Notes under the pieces: model-generated
Told to the model about the DNA's origin: nothing
Database searches by the model: none
What the model saw: the letters and a program-made list of their open reading frames with translations, nothing else
Shown: positions 11,201-21,035 of the stretch, in pieces
How the letters are laid out: each line of letters starts with the position of its first letter
Position numbering within the stretch: the first letter of the stretch is position 1
Made by a program: the position numbers and the translations under genes
Source: Anthracocystis setariae
Taxonomy: Eukaryota > Basidiomycota > Ustilaginomycetes > Ustilaginales > Ustilaginaceae
Length of the DNA stretch: 64,000 bases
Direction of reading: 5' to 3'
NCBI GenBank assembly: GCA_928724745.1
Contig: CAKMXJ010000037.1
Coordinates: forward strand, 186,001 to 250,000

Positions 11201-12749
11201 TCAAGCTGGCATCGAGGCGAGTCTCGAGGATTACGAGCGCAGCTCGCACGGCGAGGGCGAGGCAGCGATCCTCGAACAGAGAGAAGAAGATGCTGCGGAA
11301 GAGCTGAATGAGACCCCGAGTGATGAACAAAGGTTCAGATCTCCATTAGGACGCTTCATCCGTGGTAGCCAGAGTGGTGAACGTCTCTCACGAGTTGAAG
11401 AGCTTAGCGAGCGTAACTCTTACACTTCGGACCGTGTCGAGAACAACGGCGCCCGAACGTCAACCTCGATGTCCACCTCGCCAAATCCGCGTTCTTTCGG
11501 CGAACACAGCTCGGTCCTCAGGCGCGCTGGTAGGGAGGCGCGAGAGCGATCATCCCCTCTAACTCTCGAGCTTGCTTCTCCTCGAGATACGCGACTGGAA
11601 AGATCCAGCCTCGACATCTTGCGCACTTCCAAGGAGCAGGATGCGGCGATGGATTCGTTCGGGTCGGCACGGTCAACTCTCGCGATCTTGCCTGCTGCAC
11701 CCAAGCCTGCAACAACGCCCAAGACTTCAAGTACGCCTGGCTTGGTCGAGCAGTTCACTCCCTCGTGGCGTACCAACAGCTTCAGCACGGCACGGACAGG
11801 ACGCACATCATTTTCGCAGGACCGAGATCGTGCGCCTGTCGCTAGCCCTATCAGTCCGCCGTTGCCAACAACGAATAGCGCCGGCAGCGTTGGACAAGCG
11901 ATCAAAAAGTTGGCCACCAAGGGAAAAAGCAAGAAAGGTGGCAAGGGAATCGGTCCGGCGCATGTCATTATCTTGGGTCTTGACGACCAAGGGGATGCTG
12001 ACGAGATGGGAGATTCGCGTCCTTCCATGTCGACTGAGCACAGACCCTCCTTCGGCGGTGGTGCCAGGCCATCATTCAGCAATCTTGCTCGTCCTTCGTT
12101 TGGAAGTGGTGCAAGGCCAAGCCTTGATGGAAATGGCCACCATGGTCTGGCAGCTAGCGAAATGGGACAGGCCAGTGGGCTGATTCCCAGTCCTGTGGAC
12201 CCGTCTTTCGGTTATCGTACTCGGACCGACGTGGCCAAAAGCACCACATCGCTCAACCGCGCTGTAGCCGAAAGCGATGGACATGCCACTGGTGACGAAG
12301 TGGCCGGACTGGGTATCGGAGCTGTTCAGTGGTCGGCAGGGATGCCGCTTCCCAAGGGCGGGAGCATCGAAGCGCCCGGCAGCGTTTCTACTTCGGATGG
12401 CACCTTCACCTCGCAAAGCGTTCAAACTCCTGAGAACGGCTCGCTGTACCATAGTTGTTCGTCTCAAGTGCTGCCGTTCAAGGCTGATTCTACGGGAGCA
12501 ACCACTTCGCTTGCTAGGACAAGCTTTGACTCGGCCATGGGCACGAGTTTCCAGGCTCATGGGCCGCCCAAGTCTGCCGAATTGCAGGCATTCGAGGATA
12601 TGTTGGGCCGGTTTCCTCAGCAGCAGAAGTCGTTGTTGCAGGATATCTCTGCGAGGGTTGCCAAGACTCCGATGTGTGGAGGCGAAGGGTCGAGCAGCCA
12701 GGAGAACGTAGCTCGCTCTGGGGTCTTTGCGACTCAGTCTGGATCGTAA
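8226..12749 (+). CDS. Large Ser/Pro-rich protein of unknown function (1507 aa)
   Basis: A single uninterrupted exon. I chose the ATG at 8226 (MSATSAPTTPQSKG) because an in-frame TAA lies at 8166-8168 with no other ATG between. The protein is mostly low complexity and predicted disordered. It has many SP/TP and RSxS sites, basic RRxS-type phosphosite motifs, several blocks of the type KxGGFLSKVKGSITPKGTPK, and SLGRLLRKKK. Near residues 1265-1300 there are about five copies of an RPSF(G/S) motif. The last ~40 residues (ELQAFEDMLGRFPQQQKSLLQDISARV) look helical and are the only clearly ordered part. There is no membrane segment or catalytic motif. The phospho-motif density suggests a signalling or cortex scaffold, but this is a guess. 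Confidence 0.85.
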   Translation: MSATSAPTTPQSKGAHLGSELFDAIVQAADPRHPDHAAWQERYGSLSSRSSTATISGGSKRDKMASPRNATPTSSRKSLDHPDLAERRRITARRAAKWDPPIQHSHEAEGSDADDPLMPRSNSVNGSFEDSVRPLHSTSVSSLNQRKRNRRLRDPNRPKPLIPPIPPPRVSSSTNWQARFGSPSLPDLASSIPLSANQLSSSSNTSDNHDFGAFPLPTQRVPTSPSAPASLRISHPYASAICFEKEHDQRPLPLTPFASAVQASNLRRQHFKGPDPASALQAGFELGEPVPRSKHGHERQQNSTSMSTQSSHIAYHAQPSPTSTISEAATHDRSFLHLPGRAAPSREPVSPPSSKILALQVLSPNTASLELTAPPRKSMSKIRQVLGAEAPALDGPPSRPQDSSQGSPPAVPPKSSARTGHKATESVPRDPVSELTNHETKASRQRPEARKIDLDVFPLRRDDQFRANNNEFEISDDSELEEEVAHAQPPAAVRSYQQPASSLKPVRGAGAVRRSLDSIISPFRAGLLNSGNASTTRRNVALTGGTPKLTIPPQGPIAEGRRSLSESRFVRPFLPRSRNATVGRQARPLSKVLDKPEDEVAEALPTSMSQPILALPNASLPAFNKTTENVGRSVLQVSKDHGSWQSSAAAQSRPPAMRMTKREPLRNKKPTGIKSAQVDAASAPGKTTASAGWPAESQTTMSSAPSLMPTFSRSTGNLHGRGGPNFESFAPEPSMSTPQQASKSKFGGFLSKVKGSITPKGTPKTSSHEFAAFSASPSSFHGQDSPASMMAVSPPVGSSDHASSTTKKSDWPFRTRIRSLTSPIGMSSPRSKANDGAIVPAVPTIPRHLAESVHHESQKAAHSYSSPPCRMPTSLSAKFASPEWEPTRSVWEESPRIPSSSSFASAEKASRSLGRLLRKKKTQDDVDAAPDTFVSVPPKTHPDAADGAAPRSSMSSARGFDLTKPADSGVPVGQTRTTIRKTLSPALLRDTPQAGIEASLEDYERSSHGEGEAAILEQREEDAAEELNETPSDEQRFRSPLGRFIRGSQSGERLSRVEELSERNSYTSDRVENNGARTSTSMSTSPNPRSFGEHSSVLRRAGREARERSSPLTLELASPRDTRLERSSLDILRTSKEQDAAMDSFGSARSTLAILPAAPKPATTPKTSSTPGLVEQFTPSWRTNSFSTARTGRTSFSQDRDRAPVASPISPPLPTTNSAGSVGQAIKKLATKGKSKKGGKGIGPAHVIILGLDDQGDADEMGDSRPSMSTEHRPSFGGGARPSFSNLARPSFGSGARPSLDGNGHHGLAASEMGQASGLIPSPVDPSFGYRTRTDVAKSTTSLNRAVAESDGHATGDEVAGLGIGAVQWSAGMPLPKGGSIEAPGSVSTSDGTFTSQSVQTPENGSLYHSCSSQVLPFKADSTGATTSLARTSFDSAMGTSFQAHGPPKSAELQAFEDMLGRFPQQQKSLLQDISARVAKTPMCGGEGSSSQENVARSGVFATQSGS

Positions 12750-13197
12750 TAGTTTACAAGCAACACTCATTGCCCTGCTCAAAGCACAATAGAACATCTG
12801 ACAGTTTAGACTGCAATCAATCCACTCATTGAAGCACGCATACAAAAGCATACAGTAGAATGTTGTTGACTCGGAGAGTGGATCGAGAGGATGGAGCCGC
12901 GTTGTTGCAGATATCGACGCGCCGTACCGCCACCAAGCAGCAGATTCTAGTGAGCCAAATTTCAGACGAGACGGAAGGAAAAGTGCAGAGCCGACAGAGA
13001 AAAAAGGGTCCTTCTTGTTGAGAACGCGCTGTGGAGCCTTCTCGAAGCTCGGCAAGTGGACAGCGGTGCTTCGAAGGAGAAATCCAACCTCTTTCGAACT
13101 ATATACTCACGCCCCCAGAGGATCTTAGCCCTTGAAATCGACCTTGGCACCCATTGCCAACCATCCACGAATTGCACGGTAGTCATCTCCTTTTACG
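12750..13197. promoter_or_regulatory. Spacer and likely promoter of the UPF0538 gene
   Basis: 448 bp between the stop of the 1507-aa gene and the next start. A TATATA-like sequence (CTATATACTC) lies near 13099, about 100 bp upstream of the ATG at 13198. No other gene is seen. Confidence 0.4.
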
Positions 13198-13734
13198 ATG
13201 AGCGACTCTACGATTCTGCCGGGAGGGTTCCATGCGTTCAATCCACAAGCCGACTTTTCGGACAACAAGGAGACGAATGTTGCGCGACCGTTGACGGATG
13301 CTGTGATTACGATCCGCATTATCAAGTCGTTCGAATTCCGGTCGATGAAGTCGTATGTTATCAAGTCGATCGATCTGACCACCACCACCGTAGCGCAGCT
13401 CGAGGAGATGTGTCGGAAAGAAGTCACGACCAATTCTGCCTTCCGTGCATTCCGAAGCTATGCGGACAAGCTCGATACGCTCAAACTCTACACCAAAGCG
13501 CATGGATCCAAAACCACCAACCTCATCATCAACTTGGACCATCCAGAATGGCTTCTCGAAAACCACAACCTCAACACCCTGGCAAAAGCAACAGCTGCCC
13601 AAGAGAAGACAAAGGAAACCACCACCCTCGCCGAAATCGGCATCGAAAACGAAACCGAACTCAGCTTCTTCAACAAAGCCGCATACCACGCCTTCTTGGC
13701 CAACCCAAACACAAAATGGGACGCTCTCGGCTAA
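13198..13734 (+). CDS. UPF0538 family protein (C2orf76 homologue)
   Basis: A single exon of 178 aa. Its order is LTDAVITIRIIKSFEFRSMK, then VIKSIDLTTTTVAQLEEMC, FRSYADKLDTLKLYTKAHGSK, TTNLIINLDHPEWLL and a final ETELSFFNKAAYHAFLANP. This matches the small conserved eukaryotic family UPF0538/DUF2340 (human C2orf76): a beta-rich opening with RxxRSFExR, a KAHxxKTxNLxIN segment and a C-terminal FF...Y. Length is only slightly above the usual ~125-160 residues. The molecular function of the family is not established. It converges with NMD3 across a 341-bp gap. Confidence 0.85.
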   Translation: MSDSTILPGGFHAFNPQADFSDNKETNVARPLTDAVITIRIIKSFEFRSMKSYVIKSIDLTTTTVAQLEEMCRKEVTTNSAFRAFRSYADKLDTLKLYTKAHGSKTTNLIINLDHPEWLLENHNLNTLAKATAAQEKTKETTTLAEIGIENETELSFFNKAAYHAFLANPNTKWDALG

Positions 13735-14075
13735 GCCCTCGCCCACCCCAATTCAACTCCAAAAGCATCAACACAGTCGCAGTATACCCCCCCACCTGTT
13801 TTCAAGCGGCGACTCCAGATTAGACCTCACAGGCAGACTCACGCCTAATTCGACTCTAATCGGCATGTCCAGCAACTGTACGCAACGTCACAACAAAGCA
13901 AGCTCAATTCGCAGTCAAGCTGTAACAATGTGCAAAGATTGAAAGTGCTGTAAGAACTATGCTGGATTGAAACGACAGCGTGCGGTATGCGAGTGGGATG
14001 TGACACTGAAAACAAGATCCGAAAAACCATTTATTCTATGAGAAACAGAGAAGCAATTGGCGGCTAGAGACAAAC
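13735..14075. other. Convergent intergenic region
   Basis: 341 bp between the stop codons of the UPF0538 gene and NMD3. It should hold both 3' ends and polyadenylation signals. Nothing else is seen. Confidence 0.5.
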
Positions 14076-15728
14076 CTAGTCTTCGATGGCCATCTCCTCG
14101 AGATCATCGAGCAACTCATCCATGCCCACCCTCGGTGCATCGTCGTCTCCCCACTCGCTCTCACCATCGGTCGTCATTCCATCGTCAAAGTCGCCATCCT
14201 CCTCCATGCCACCATTGGCCGCTGCCGCTTCCCTCTCGGCTTTGATCTGGGCTGCCCTCTCCTTCCTCGCCTGCTTCTCCTCCTCCTTCTTGGTATCCCT
14301 ATACAAGTTGACCGTCTGCCTCATCTCCTCATCCTCCTCGAGCTCGCGCAAGAACAATTCATAGTCGCGCTCGACACGCTGCGAATCCAACCCACCTCTC
14401 CTGCCAACCGCACCACGTCCCACAGCGCCCTCGGTACTCGGATCCTCGGCCTCCTTGGCCATCGACTTGAGCTTCCACATGCGGTTCTTGGAACGCTTCT
14501 TTCGCTCCGGGTACGACTTTTTGACCAGCACCACGTCCGGCAGGCGCTCGGAAGGGATTGTGTCCCATTCGGCCGAATTGAAGTTGGCTACACGGAGGTG
14601 GTAGCCCATGACCGTGTCACCTGGTTGCAGGATGGCACCGAGATGTGTTCGTGTGTGGTACACGGCGTCCGCTTCGCCGAACGAGGCGGCATTGAGCGGA
14701 GAAACTTGGGCGTCGGCTTCTTCAAGACGACGATTCTGAACACCATGAGTGTTGGTGGCATAGCGACCGGTAGGTTCAATGTCGAGTACGAGGAATTCGA
14801 TCATCTCGGGAATCGTTGCCAGTGCTGGCAAGGGATCTCTCCAGTACTTCTCTGCTGGCACTTCAGCAATCTGGAGGCTGATGGGATCGATGAATCGCAG
14901 CGAATTGGTCACCTTGTGACAGAGCACGAGCTGGCCAATGTTTCCGAGCTGCTTGGCCATCTTGGGTGGCAAGCAGACAAGGTCGTCCTTACAGATGGGT
15001 GCGATCTCGACACTGTATGTGAACTTGTAGTTGGTGGTGGAGGTGTGGACATCCATCGAGATGACCTGTTCTGACTTTGTCGTCTTGATGGGAACGACCG
15101 AGTTGAGGAACTCGACCATCTTGATGGCGTGTGCTCGCTGTGTGTAGAAAAAGTCGAGACCATCCTTCTTTTCGTTGATAGATACGGTGTTCTGGTGAGC
15201 GTTGTGCTTGAGGATGAGCTGCTCGAGGTAGAGGAAGGTACGCTTGTGCTGCACCTTTTGTCGCACCTGCACCATTGCCCTCCACGTGTTCTTGGCTGCC
15301 AACCGGGTGCAGTCGGGGCACTGGCCGTACTGAACCACGAACTCGACTTCGAAGATTTGCTGCAGAATCGTCGACGTGAACACCTCCTTCTGTACGGTGA
15401 GCTTGACTCTCAAACGCTTGCTGTGCGGCTCTGTCCAGATGAAACCGGCGTCGATTAGGCGGACCTTGTTGAGACCTTTGAGCTTCTTTAGGCAGATGGC
15501 GAGAAGCTCTCTGGACTCGAGACGAGCAGGCACCCACGAGTTGGGAGGATTGAGGTATCGTTCGCAGTTACGGCAGAAGTTGACGGTGGCTTGCTTGGGG
15601 ACGGACTCGGTGATATCGACTGAGTTCCTCAAGCACGACAAACAAAGGTTGGCGTTGTTGGGGGTGATGGGCGTACCGCAATCGGCGCAGAGCACCATGT
15701 GCTGCGCTGCTGGTGGATGATATTCCAT
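14076..15728 (-). CDS. NMD3: 60S ribosomal subunit nuclear export adaptor Nmd3
   Basis: A single exon of 550 aa. The N-terminus has the Nmd3 zinc-binding cysteine pairs C14/C17, C29/C32 and C52/C55, plus a CPDC further on. These are followed by the conserved core (LNKVRLIDAGFIWTEPHSKR, FEVEFVVQYGQCPDC, YLEQLILKHNAH, LDFFYTQRAHAIKMVEFLNS). Nmd3 binds late pre-60S particles and recruits the exportin Crm1. The C-terminal third is charged: EEEKQARKERAAQIKAERE (basic, NLS-like), then an acidic region, and a final MDELLDDLEEMAIED whose spaced Leu/Met residues fit a nuclear export signal. Length is close to yeast Nmd3 (518 aa). The ATG at 15728 is the first in frame and keeps the cysteine motif near the N-terminus, as in homologues. 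Confidence 0.96.
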   Translation of the reverse strand: MEYHPPAAQHMVLCADCGTPITPNNANLCLSCLRNSVDITESVPKQATVNFCRNCERYLNPPNSWVPARLESRELLAICLKKLKGLNKVRLIDAGFIWTEPHSKRLRVKLTVQKEVFTSTILQQIFEVEFVVQYGQCPDCTRLAAKNTWRAMVQVRQKVQHKRTFLYLEQLILKHNAHQNTVSINEKKDGLDFFYTQRAHAIKMVEFLNSVVPIKTTKSEQVISMDVHTSTTNYKFTYSVEIAPICKDDLVCLPPKMAKQLGNIGQLVLCHKVTNSLRFIDPISLQIAEVPAEKYWRDPLPALATIPEMIEFLVLDIEPTGRYATNTHGVQNRRLEEADAQVSPLNAASFGEADAVYHTRTHLGAILQPGDTVMGYHLRVANFNSAEWDTIPSERLPDVVLVKKSYPERKKRSKNRMWKLKSMAKEAEDPSTEGAVGRGAVGRRGGLDSQRVERDYELFLRELEEDEEMRQTVNLYRDTKKEEEKQARKERAAQIKAEREAAAANGGMEEDGDFDDGMTTDGESEWGDDDAPRVGMDELLDDLEEMAIED

Positions 15729-16369
15729 GTTGGTAGTGTGTGACTATGGCGGTGATGGAGGTTGACCTGTTGATGGTGGTGTCGGATGATGAAAGGTGTG
15801 CAGGAGGACAAGTCGACTTCTTGGCTTGTCCGTGGCGAACGGCTGTGTCACTGAGCAGAAGAATCGGTCAAAATTTAAGCGCAGCAAGCAACTCTTTTTT
15901 TTTTTTTTTTTTTCTCTTTTCTTTTGGTTTTGGTGGAGAAATTTTGGCAGAGAGGGGGAGAGAGTGTGTGTGTGAGGCTGAGCAGCTACGAATTTTAGCT
16001 GAACCCTTCCGAGAAAATTAGAGAAAAAGTTCCTGTTTCGCCTCCACGCCCGACTTGCCGGACTTTAGCAACTGAGCGCCGTGCAGTCGGACCACGTTTT
16101 TGGACGTTGTTAGATCTGAATTGTAGACATTCAGCTTGACTCGAATGTGGAAGTTCCGAGAGCCGAACAAGGATCGCTGCTTTGACGTAACCGCCTCCAC
16201 TCTCCGAATTTGGAAGTGGGGACCAATGGTAGAAACCAATCAATGCCTTTGCTTTATCCTGGTACATACCACCACCATTCCAGTGTAAGAGGAGCCATCA
16301 ACATTCGCTCGAACGCCCAGAGCTAAGAAAAGGATTCCAAAGACGCATCAGTCATCTGTTGTAACCACA
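15729..16369. promoter_or_regulatory. Divergent promoter between NMD3 and the split-start gene
   Basis: 641 bp. It contains a poly(T) run at 15895-15913 (poly(A) on the NMD3 sense strand) and a following GT/GA-rich stretch. Poly(dA:dT) tracts exclude nucleosomes in fungal promoters (established knowledge). No coding sequence is seen. Confidence 0.45.
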
Positions 16370-16976
16370 ATGTAAGTGCCTTTCCCGCTGGCGAGGACAG
16401 GCAGCTGTTGTTCTCATGTCTTCGGCATGCTCCGAGCAAAGAGCGAGCTTTGTTAACATTCCACACCGCTTCTACACGATATCTCTAGGTCGGGAGCCTC
16501 TTCAAATCTCACAGAGCGCATGGATTCGCCAGCCCACCAGTCCACAAGGCAATTTGTCGAGCAAACCGGGGCTGCCGTGTTCACTTTGGATGGGTAAGTA
16601 AAGGCATCGGATCTACCGAGCCTCGTTGCAACGGTTGACTTGGACCTAATTACTGACCATCAATTGGACTTTGATGATTCTCTGCTTTGGTGTACTTTAG
16701 AGAACGAGGGACGGGCAAGTCGCAACTGTGTGCACAGATGCCCAACGGTCAGTTCACATGCACCGAGATCGCTCTTGAAGGTAAGCTCCCAGAATCTACG
16801 ATAACCAACTTGATTCCAGCACAGTCCAGCTCAACTTTCCTTTCGTGGCCCTAACCTGCTTGATCAATACAGCGAAATCGCTGTTCTCGACCATGCAAAG
16901 CCTCAACTTCTTCTGCACTTTACCGCAGGACCCATCAAAGACGCACATCAACTGCCAGCGTATTCCTTCATCGTAG
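16370..16976 (+). CDS. Small four-exon gene with start codon split by an intron; unknown function
   Basis: Exons 16370-16371, 16489-16593, 16701-16780 and 16873-16976 join to 96 aa. Exon 1 supplies only AT; the intron begins GTAAGT and ends TCTCTAG, and the next exon supplies G, restoring ATG. Upstream the frame meets TAA at 16286-16288 with no other ATG. All introns are GT-AG with branch-like sequences (GTTAAC, TACTGAC, CCTAAC). Phases fit at every junction and the frame closes with TAG. The protein begins MSGASSNLTERMDSPAH and has four cysteines (QLCAQ, FTCTE, FFCTL, INCQR). There is no signal peptide. A CACAG about 45 bases into intron 3 is an alternative acceptor that also stays in frame. 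No family is recognised. Confidence 0.45.
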
Positions 16977-18209
16977 TGGTAACGGACCTCATGTTTCGCA
17001 AGCTTTCGACCGTCGAATCGCAGCTATTCTGCTCATGTATTAGTCATTTAAACCGACGGCATCAGCCATTCAATCTCCAAAGATACGGCGAATGTGTTGT
17101 TGCGAAAGTTTGCTCCAGTATACAAAGCGCTTGCTCAAAGCCAGCCAACTACCTGGCAGTTTTTACCTCCTATTCCAGTAAACTTCAGCCGATGGATTCG
17201 CGTTGTTGCCTCACACGATAGCGCTATCTCTTGCTTACAACTGATTCGCGGCTCATTGCGCAACTTCGGAATGCATCTGACGATGAGCGGATCAGCTTAG
17301 AGCCTGAGCGTAGCAAGTATTCATCGCTAGTTCCCTCTCGACCCCTTTACGAAGTGTCAATGGAATGAGCTTCCTCCAACAAGTCGCACGCATGTCGTGA
17401 AGAGCAACGGTCGAGAAAAGATATACCTTGGAAAAAAGAAGCCAAAAATTTGGGCACGTTTAAAGCCAACCAAGGAAGAACAGCTGCCCCGACTGCATTT
17501 CTCTCTTTCCAAAAGAAATCCGAGCTCGCGTTCCGAAATGTTGCGCGTGCCCAGGCAGGCAGACAACGTAGAGCTTGTGTGCGATTGCCAAGTCTCGAAT
17601 GCCACATGCATGTCAAATGGTCCAAGAGACGGCAGTGCCGGTGTCGATGATATTCCTGGGATTTAGCGCACGTCGCGCTTCCGAAATCTAGCTGACAAGA
17701 CAAGGTCAGCCAGCTGTGGTGCCGCAAGGATGGTTCTAACAACAACGTCTCGCATGTCGGATGGATGCCGCACCCTTGACCTTCTAACCACTACGGTCAA
17801 TGCATCACCCTTTGCCCTCTTCTTGACCTCTGCCGCTCCATCATTCTCAATACCTACTCGAACTCTAACTCACTCAACACGGCTCGCTAGTTGAGAATAC
17901 CAGGTTTGCCCCGTTCGGTCGCGCTTTCCTTGCCTATCACCATAAACCCTCTACTGCATCTCGTCACACTTCCACGGCGTAGTTGGTCATTCCATCACTA
18001 CCAAGCAAATCAGCTCAGCAGTCGCTATCACGTTTCCATTCGGTCGACTTTGATACTTCCACTGCCTCCTAGCCAATACGCAAATTTCCTTGCAAAGAAT
18101 TCATCACCGCACTGTCTATCGTCAAGTCTGCAGCAGGTGAAGCATTCAAAGACTTGTTTGTCCGCAACTACCTCGGACAGTCTCGTTTGAAAAACAAACT
18201 ACAGCTCGT
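16977..18209. other. Spacer upstream of the HPC2-like gene
   Basis: 1.2 kb without a supportable gene. The right half (about 17750-18200) is C/T-rich with few purine runs and is probably promoter and leader of the next gene. Confidence 0.45.
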
Positions 18210-20519
18210 ATGTCCTCAATCAGACCGGATGTCATCGAAATCGGAAGCAGCAGTAGCAGCGATAGATCCTCTCCCCTCCCTGAAATCACCCTCACCAAAT
18301 CTTCGACCATGAACGACAGATCCTTTCCAGCCCAGGACGGCGACGATGAAGAGATGCCTCGGTCTTCGGCTGTCTCTCGTGTCTCCCTCGCCAACCTCCT
18401 AGGTCCTTCAGGTCCTGGCTACTCTTCGTATTCGAATACTCCTCGCACTTCACCACGCAAGCGTAGCACCGATTCGTCGAATACAAGCATGCAGTCACCT
18501 GCCGACCTCGTCAATGGTGACCGCTCCGAACGCAGCGATCGTCACGACCGCCGTCGCCCCGATCCAGCATCAGCGAAGCCGCCAACCTTGGCTGAGCGCG
18601 AGCAAACCTTTCATGATGCTGAAGAGCACCCTCAAGATGCCATTATGGCCGATGCAACCGCGGAGAATGCGGCCGATCCGAGAGAGGACGACGAAGACGA
18701 CGACGACGAAGAAGACGATGAAGACGATGACGACGATGAGGATGACGAGGACAAGGCAACTACCGATGCCGGTAGCGCTTCAGAAGGCGAGGGCGAAGGC
18801 GACGACAAAGGGCAAGGTTCTTCCAGCAAAGACGGCGCCAAGGAAGGAGACAAAGCTACCATCCCTAAGAAAAGATCACGTCGCCGCAGTCCGACGCCGC
18901 CCGAGGCGGTTACAGCTCCGCCTGCTCCCAAGAGGCCGACAGTGCGCCTGTCCATCTTGGAAGCTAGGCAAAGTGGTTACCTCATCAACGTGCCAGAACT
19001 TGTTCTCACCAAGCTCAAAGCAAAAGACCATCCATGGGCCAAGTGGTACGAGGAGCAACTTTTGGAGGCCGCCGAGCCCGAACTGGTTGCGCCACCATCT
19101 CGTGCCCCCGAGATCCCCCCCGATCTTGAAGGCTTCGGCGGTCTGGCCAAGCTACTGGCCAAGTATCCTTCTGGTGAAGGCTCTGGACCGCCATCCGGCG
19201 GAGGAGCAAGCAAGAAGCGCAGAAAGGTCAATGATGACAAGTACGACATTGGACAGTACGATGTGCGCGACCCCTTCGTGGACGACTCGGAACTCAACAT
19301 CGATGAACCTACGCACTTCGCAAAACCAAAAGCCGATGGCTTCTACGTCACTCAAGGCCCTGTCGAATTGGCGAAAGCCAAGGCCATGGCCAAAGGCATC
19401 CCCATGCCAGGTCAACCTAAACCCAAGCCGCTCAGCATCCGAGACTCCAAAGTCGGTTTCGCCGGATCTCTCAACAAGCTCGTCGCCCGCAAAGCACAGC
19501 AGACGGCCGAGTTGCCGCCCATGCCACCGGCGGCGTCCTCAGCTTCCATGCAACTAGGTGCGTTGCTTAACAACGGAGATCCCGGCAGTCCTCCCATTGG
19601 TGCAGGCTCAGCCCTTACCAACGCTGCCAAGCTGGAAGGCACGCGCGACTCGCCCATCAAGGTGGACGACATCGACACGAGCTCGTCCAAGTTGGCCAAG
19701 AAGAATCGCTACCCCACATTGCCCGTTGATCCACGCCTTCAAGCTGCCTTTGATGAACTCAAGGAAAAGGTCGACGCCGAGAGCTTTGCTGTCAAGAACA
19801 AGTTCCCACCCGGTCTCAAACCACCTCTTGTTGAGACAGCCAAGCTGGCAGTCATGCTCGGCGAATATGACGACAATTTCTTCAACCACCTGCCCACCAT
19901 CTTCCCCTACAACCGCTTTACGATGATGAAGCTGGTCAAGCGCGAATTCTTTCCACATCACATCAAATATTTTGAGGAACTCAAGCAAGAACACATGGAC
20001 AAGCTTGGCAAGATGATCAAGGACAGCTTTCCCCAGCAGGTTGCCGAATTTGAGGCGGCTCACAAGGCTTGGATCGAGCGTGGAGAGGCACCCAAGGAGA
20101 GCGACGAGGGCGCAGATGGCGGTGCCAGTCGACCTGCGAACCATGCTAACGCCGACGAATCCATGGATGTCGATGGCGCCAAGGAAGGCGAAGACGAATC
20201 GATCGAACCGACAAAGCGGTGGAAGTGGAGCGAAGAGATGCGCGAGGAAGTGTTCGTTCTCATCACCATTGAAAACGCTATGAGCGAGATCATCAACGAG
20301 AAGCACAAGCTTGAGAACTCGGCTGAACAATACAGCGAGATCAACGCACGAAAGGCATGCTACAAGCAGATGGCGGAGCTGTTCCCAGAGGATGGCTGGA
20401 CGACGTCGACCAACATCTCGAGGGAGTACGCACAGATCAAGAAGAAGAAGGATCGTCAGGAGGCGAGGGGAGAAGATCTCTTCGGCGATTCCCGGTCGAG
20501 CAGCGTTGCTCCGGCTTGA
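18210..20519 (+). CDS. HIR complex subunit, Hpc2/ubinuclein family
   Basis: A single exon of 769 aa. The N-terminus is Ser-rich. Residues ~158-182 are an almost pure Asp/Glu run, followed by a basic RSRRRSPTPP patch. At residues ~341-361 lies the Hpc2-related domain, YDIGQYDVRDPFVDDSEL, the hallmark by which Hpc2 and ubinuclein contact histone H3.3/H3-H4 within the HIR/HIRA complex. From about residue 495 to 740 is the ubinuclein middle domain: VDPRLQAAFDELKEKV, LVETAKLAVMLGEYDDNFFNHLPTIFPYNR, KWSEEMREEVFVLITIENAMSEI. The complex deposits histones outside S phase and represses histone genes. Having both domains makes it ubinuclein-like and longer than S. cerevisiae Hpc2. The ATG at 18210 is the first of a long open frame. 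Confidence 0.9.
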   Translation: MSSIRPDVIEIGSSSSSDRSSPLPEITLTKSSTMNDRSFPAQDGDDEEMPRSSAVSRVSLANLLGPSGPGYSSYSNTPRTSPRKRSTDSSNTSMQSPADLVNGDRSERSDRHDRRRPDPASAKPPTLAEREQTFHDAEEHPQDAIMADATAENAADPREDDEDDDDEEDDEDDDDDEDDEDKATTDAGSASEGEGEGDDKGQGSSSKDGAKEGDKATIPKKRSRRRSPTPPEAVTAPPAPKRPTVRLSILEARQSGYLINVPELVLTKLKAKDHPWAKWYEEQLLEAAEPELVAPPSRAPEIPPDLEGFGGLAKLLAKYPSGEGSGPPSGGGASKKRRKVNDDKYDIGQYDVRDPFVDDSELNIDEPTHFAKPKADGFYVTQGPVELAKAKAMAKGIPMPGQPKPKPLSIRDSKVGFAGSLNKLVARKAQQTAELPPMPPAASSASMQLGALLNNGDPGSPPIGAGSALTNAAKLEGTRDSPIKVDDIDTSSSKLAKKNRYPTLPVDPRLQAAFDELKEKVDAESFAVKNKFPPGLKPPLVETAKLAVMLGEYDDNFFNHLPTIFPYNRFTMMKLVKREFFPHHIKYFEELKQEHMDKLGKMIKDSFPQQVAEFEAAHKAWIERGEAPKESDEGADGGASRPANHANADESMDVDGAKEGEDESIEPTKRWKWSEEMREEVFVLITIENAMSEIINEKHKLENSAEQYSEINARKACYKQMAELFPEDGWTTSTNISREYAQIKKKKDRQEARGEDLFGDSRSSSVAPA

Positions 20520-21035
20520 TCCGAAGCGGATATCGTACAACGGGATGTGAGCAAGTAGTCCAAGCCACAATTGGAAGAAGCTGTCACGGTGCAGTTGACG
20601 TACGCAACGCTACGTATCGCTCGGGCAATTAGATGCAGGCAACAAGTGCGTTCGCATTCGGGAAACATCGTCAATGCACATCCTATATCCGTCAGCCGAG
20701 ACACCGATCCGATTGAGACGAGATTTGGTGGGACGGTGGTAGCCATATGATGTGGATCTGTCTGAGAAGCGGGACGGCGGCAGGAGTTGCAAGGGGCCCT
20801 ATCGCTGTGAGGGTATTCCGAGGAGTCGAAGGAGAGGCTTGGTGCAAGAACTGGATGTCTGCTCGTATCGTTGCGGCATTCCTGGAGCATGCCTCGGCAC
20901 TTTACAAGACGAGGGTGAGGCAGACGTCTGGATATGAGATGCTGATGTACATACCGTTGCGGGCCTGTCTGGCTAGGGTGACCCAGATCTTTGACGTAAA
21001 AAAGAAGCCCTGTAGCGTGAGCTCGTTGAGACCAT

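Noticed and set aside
12072..13055. 327-codon reverse frame overlapping the end of the 1507-aa gene
   Set aside because: Overlaps a better supported gene, and its translation shows no ordered or family-like segment.
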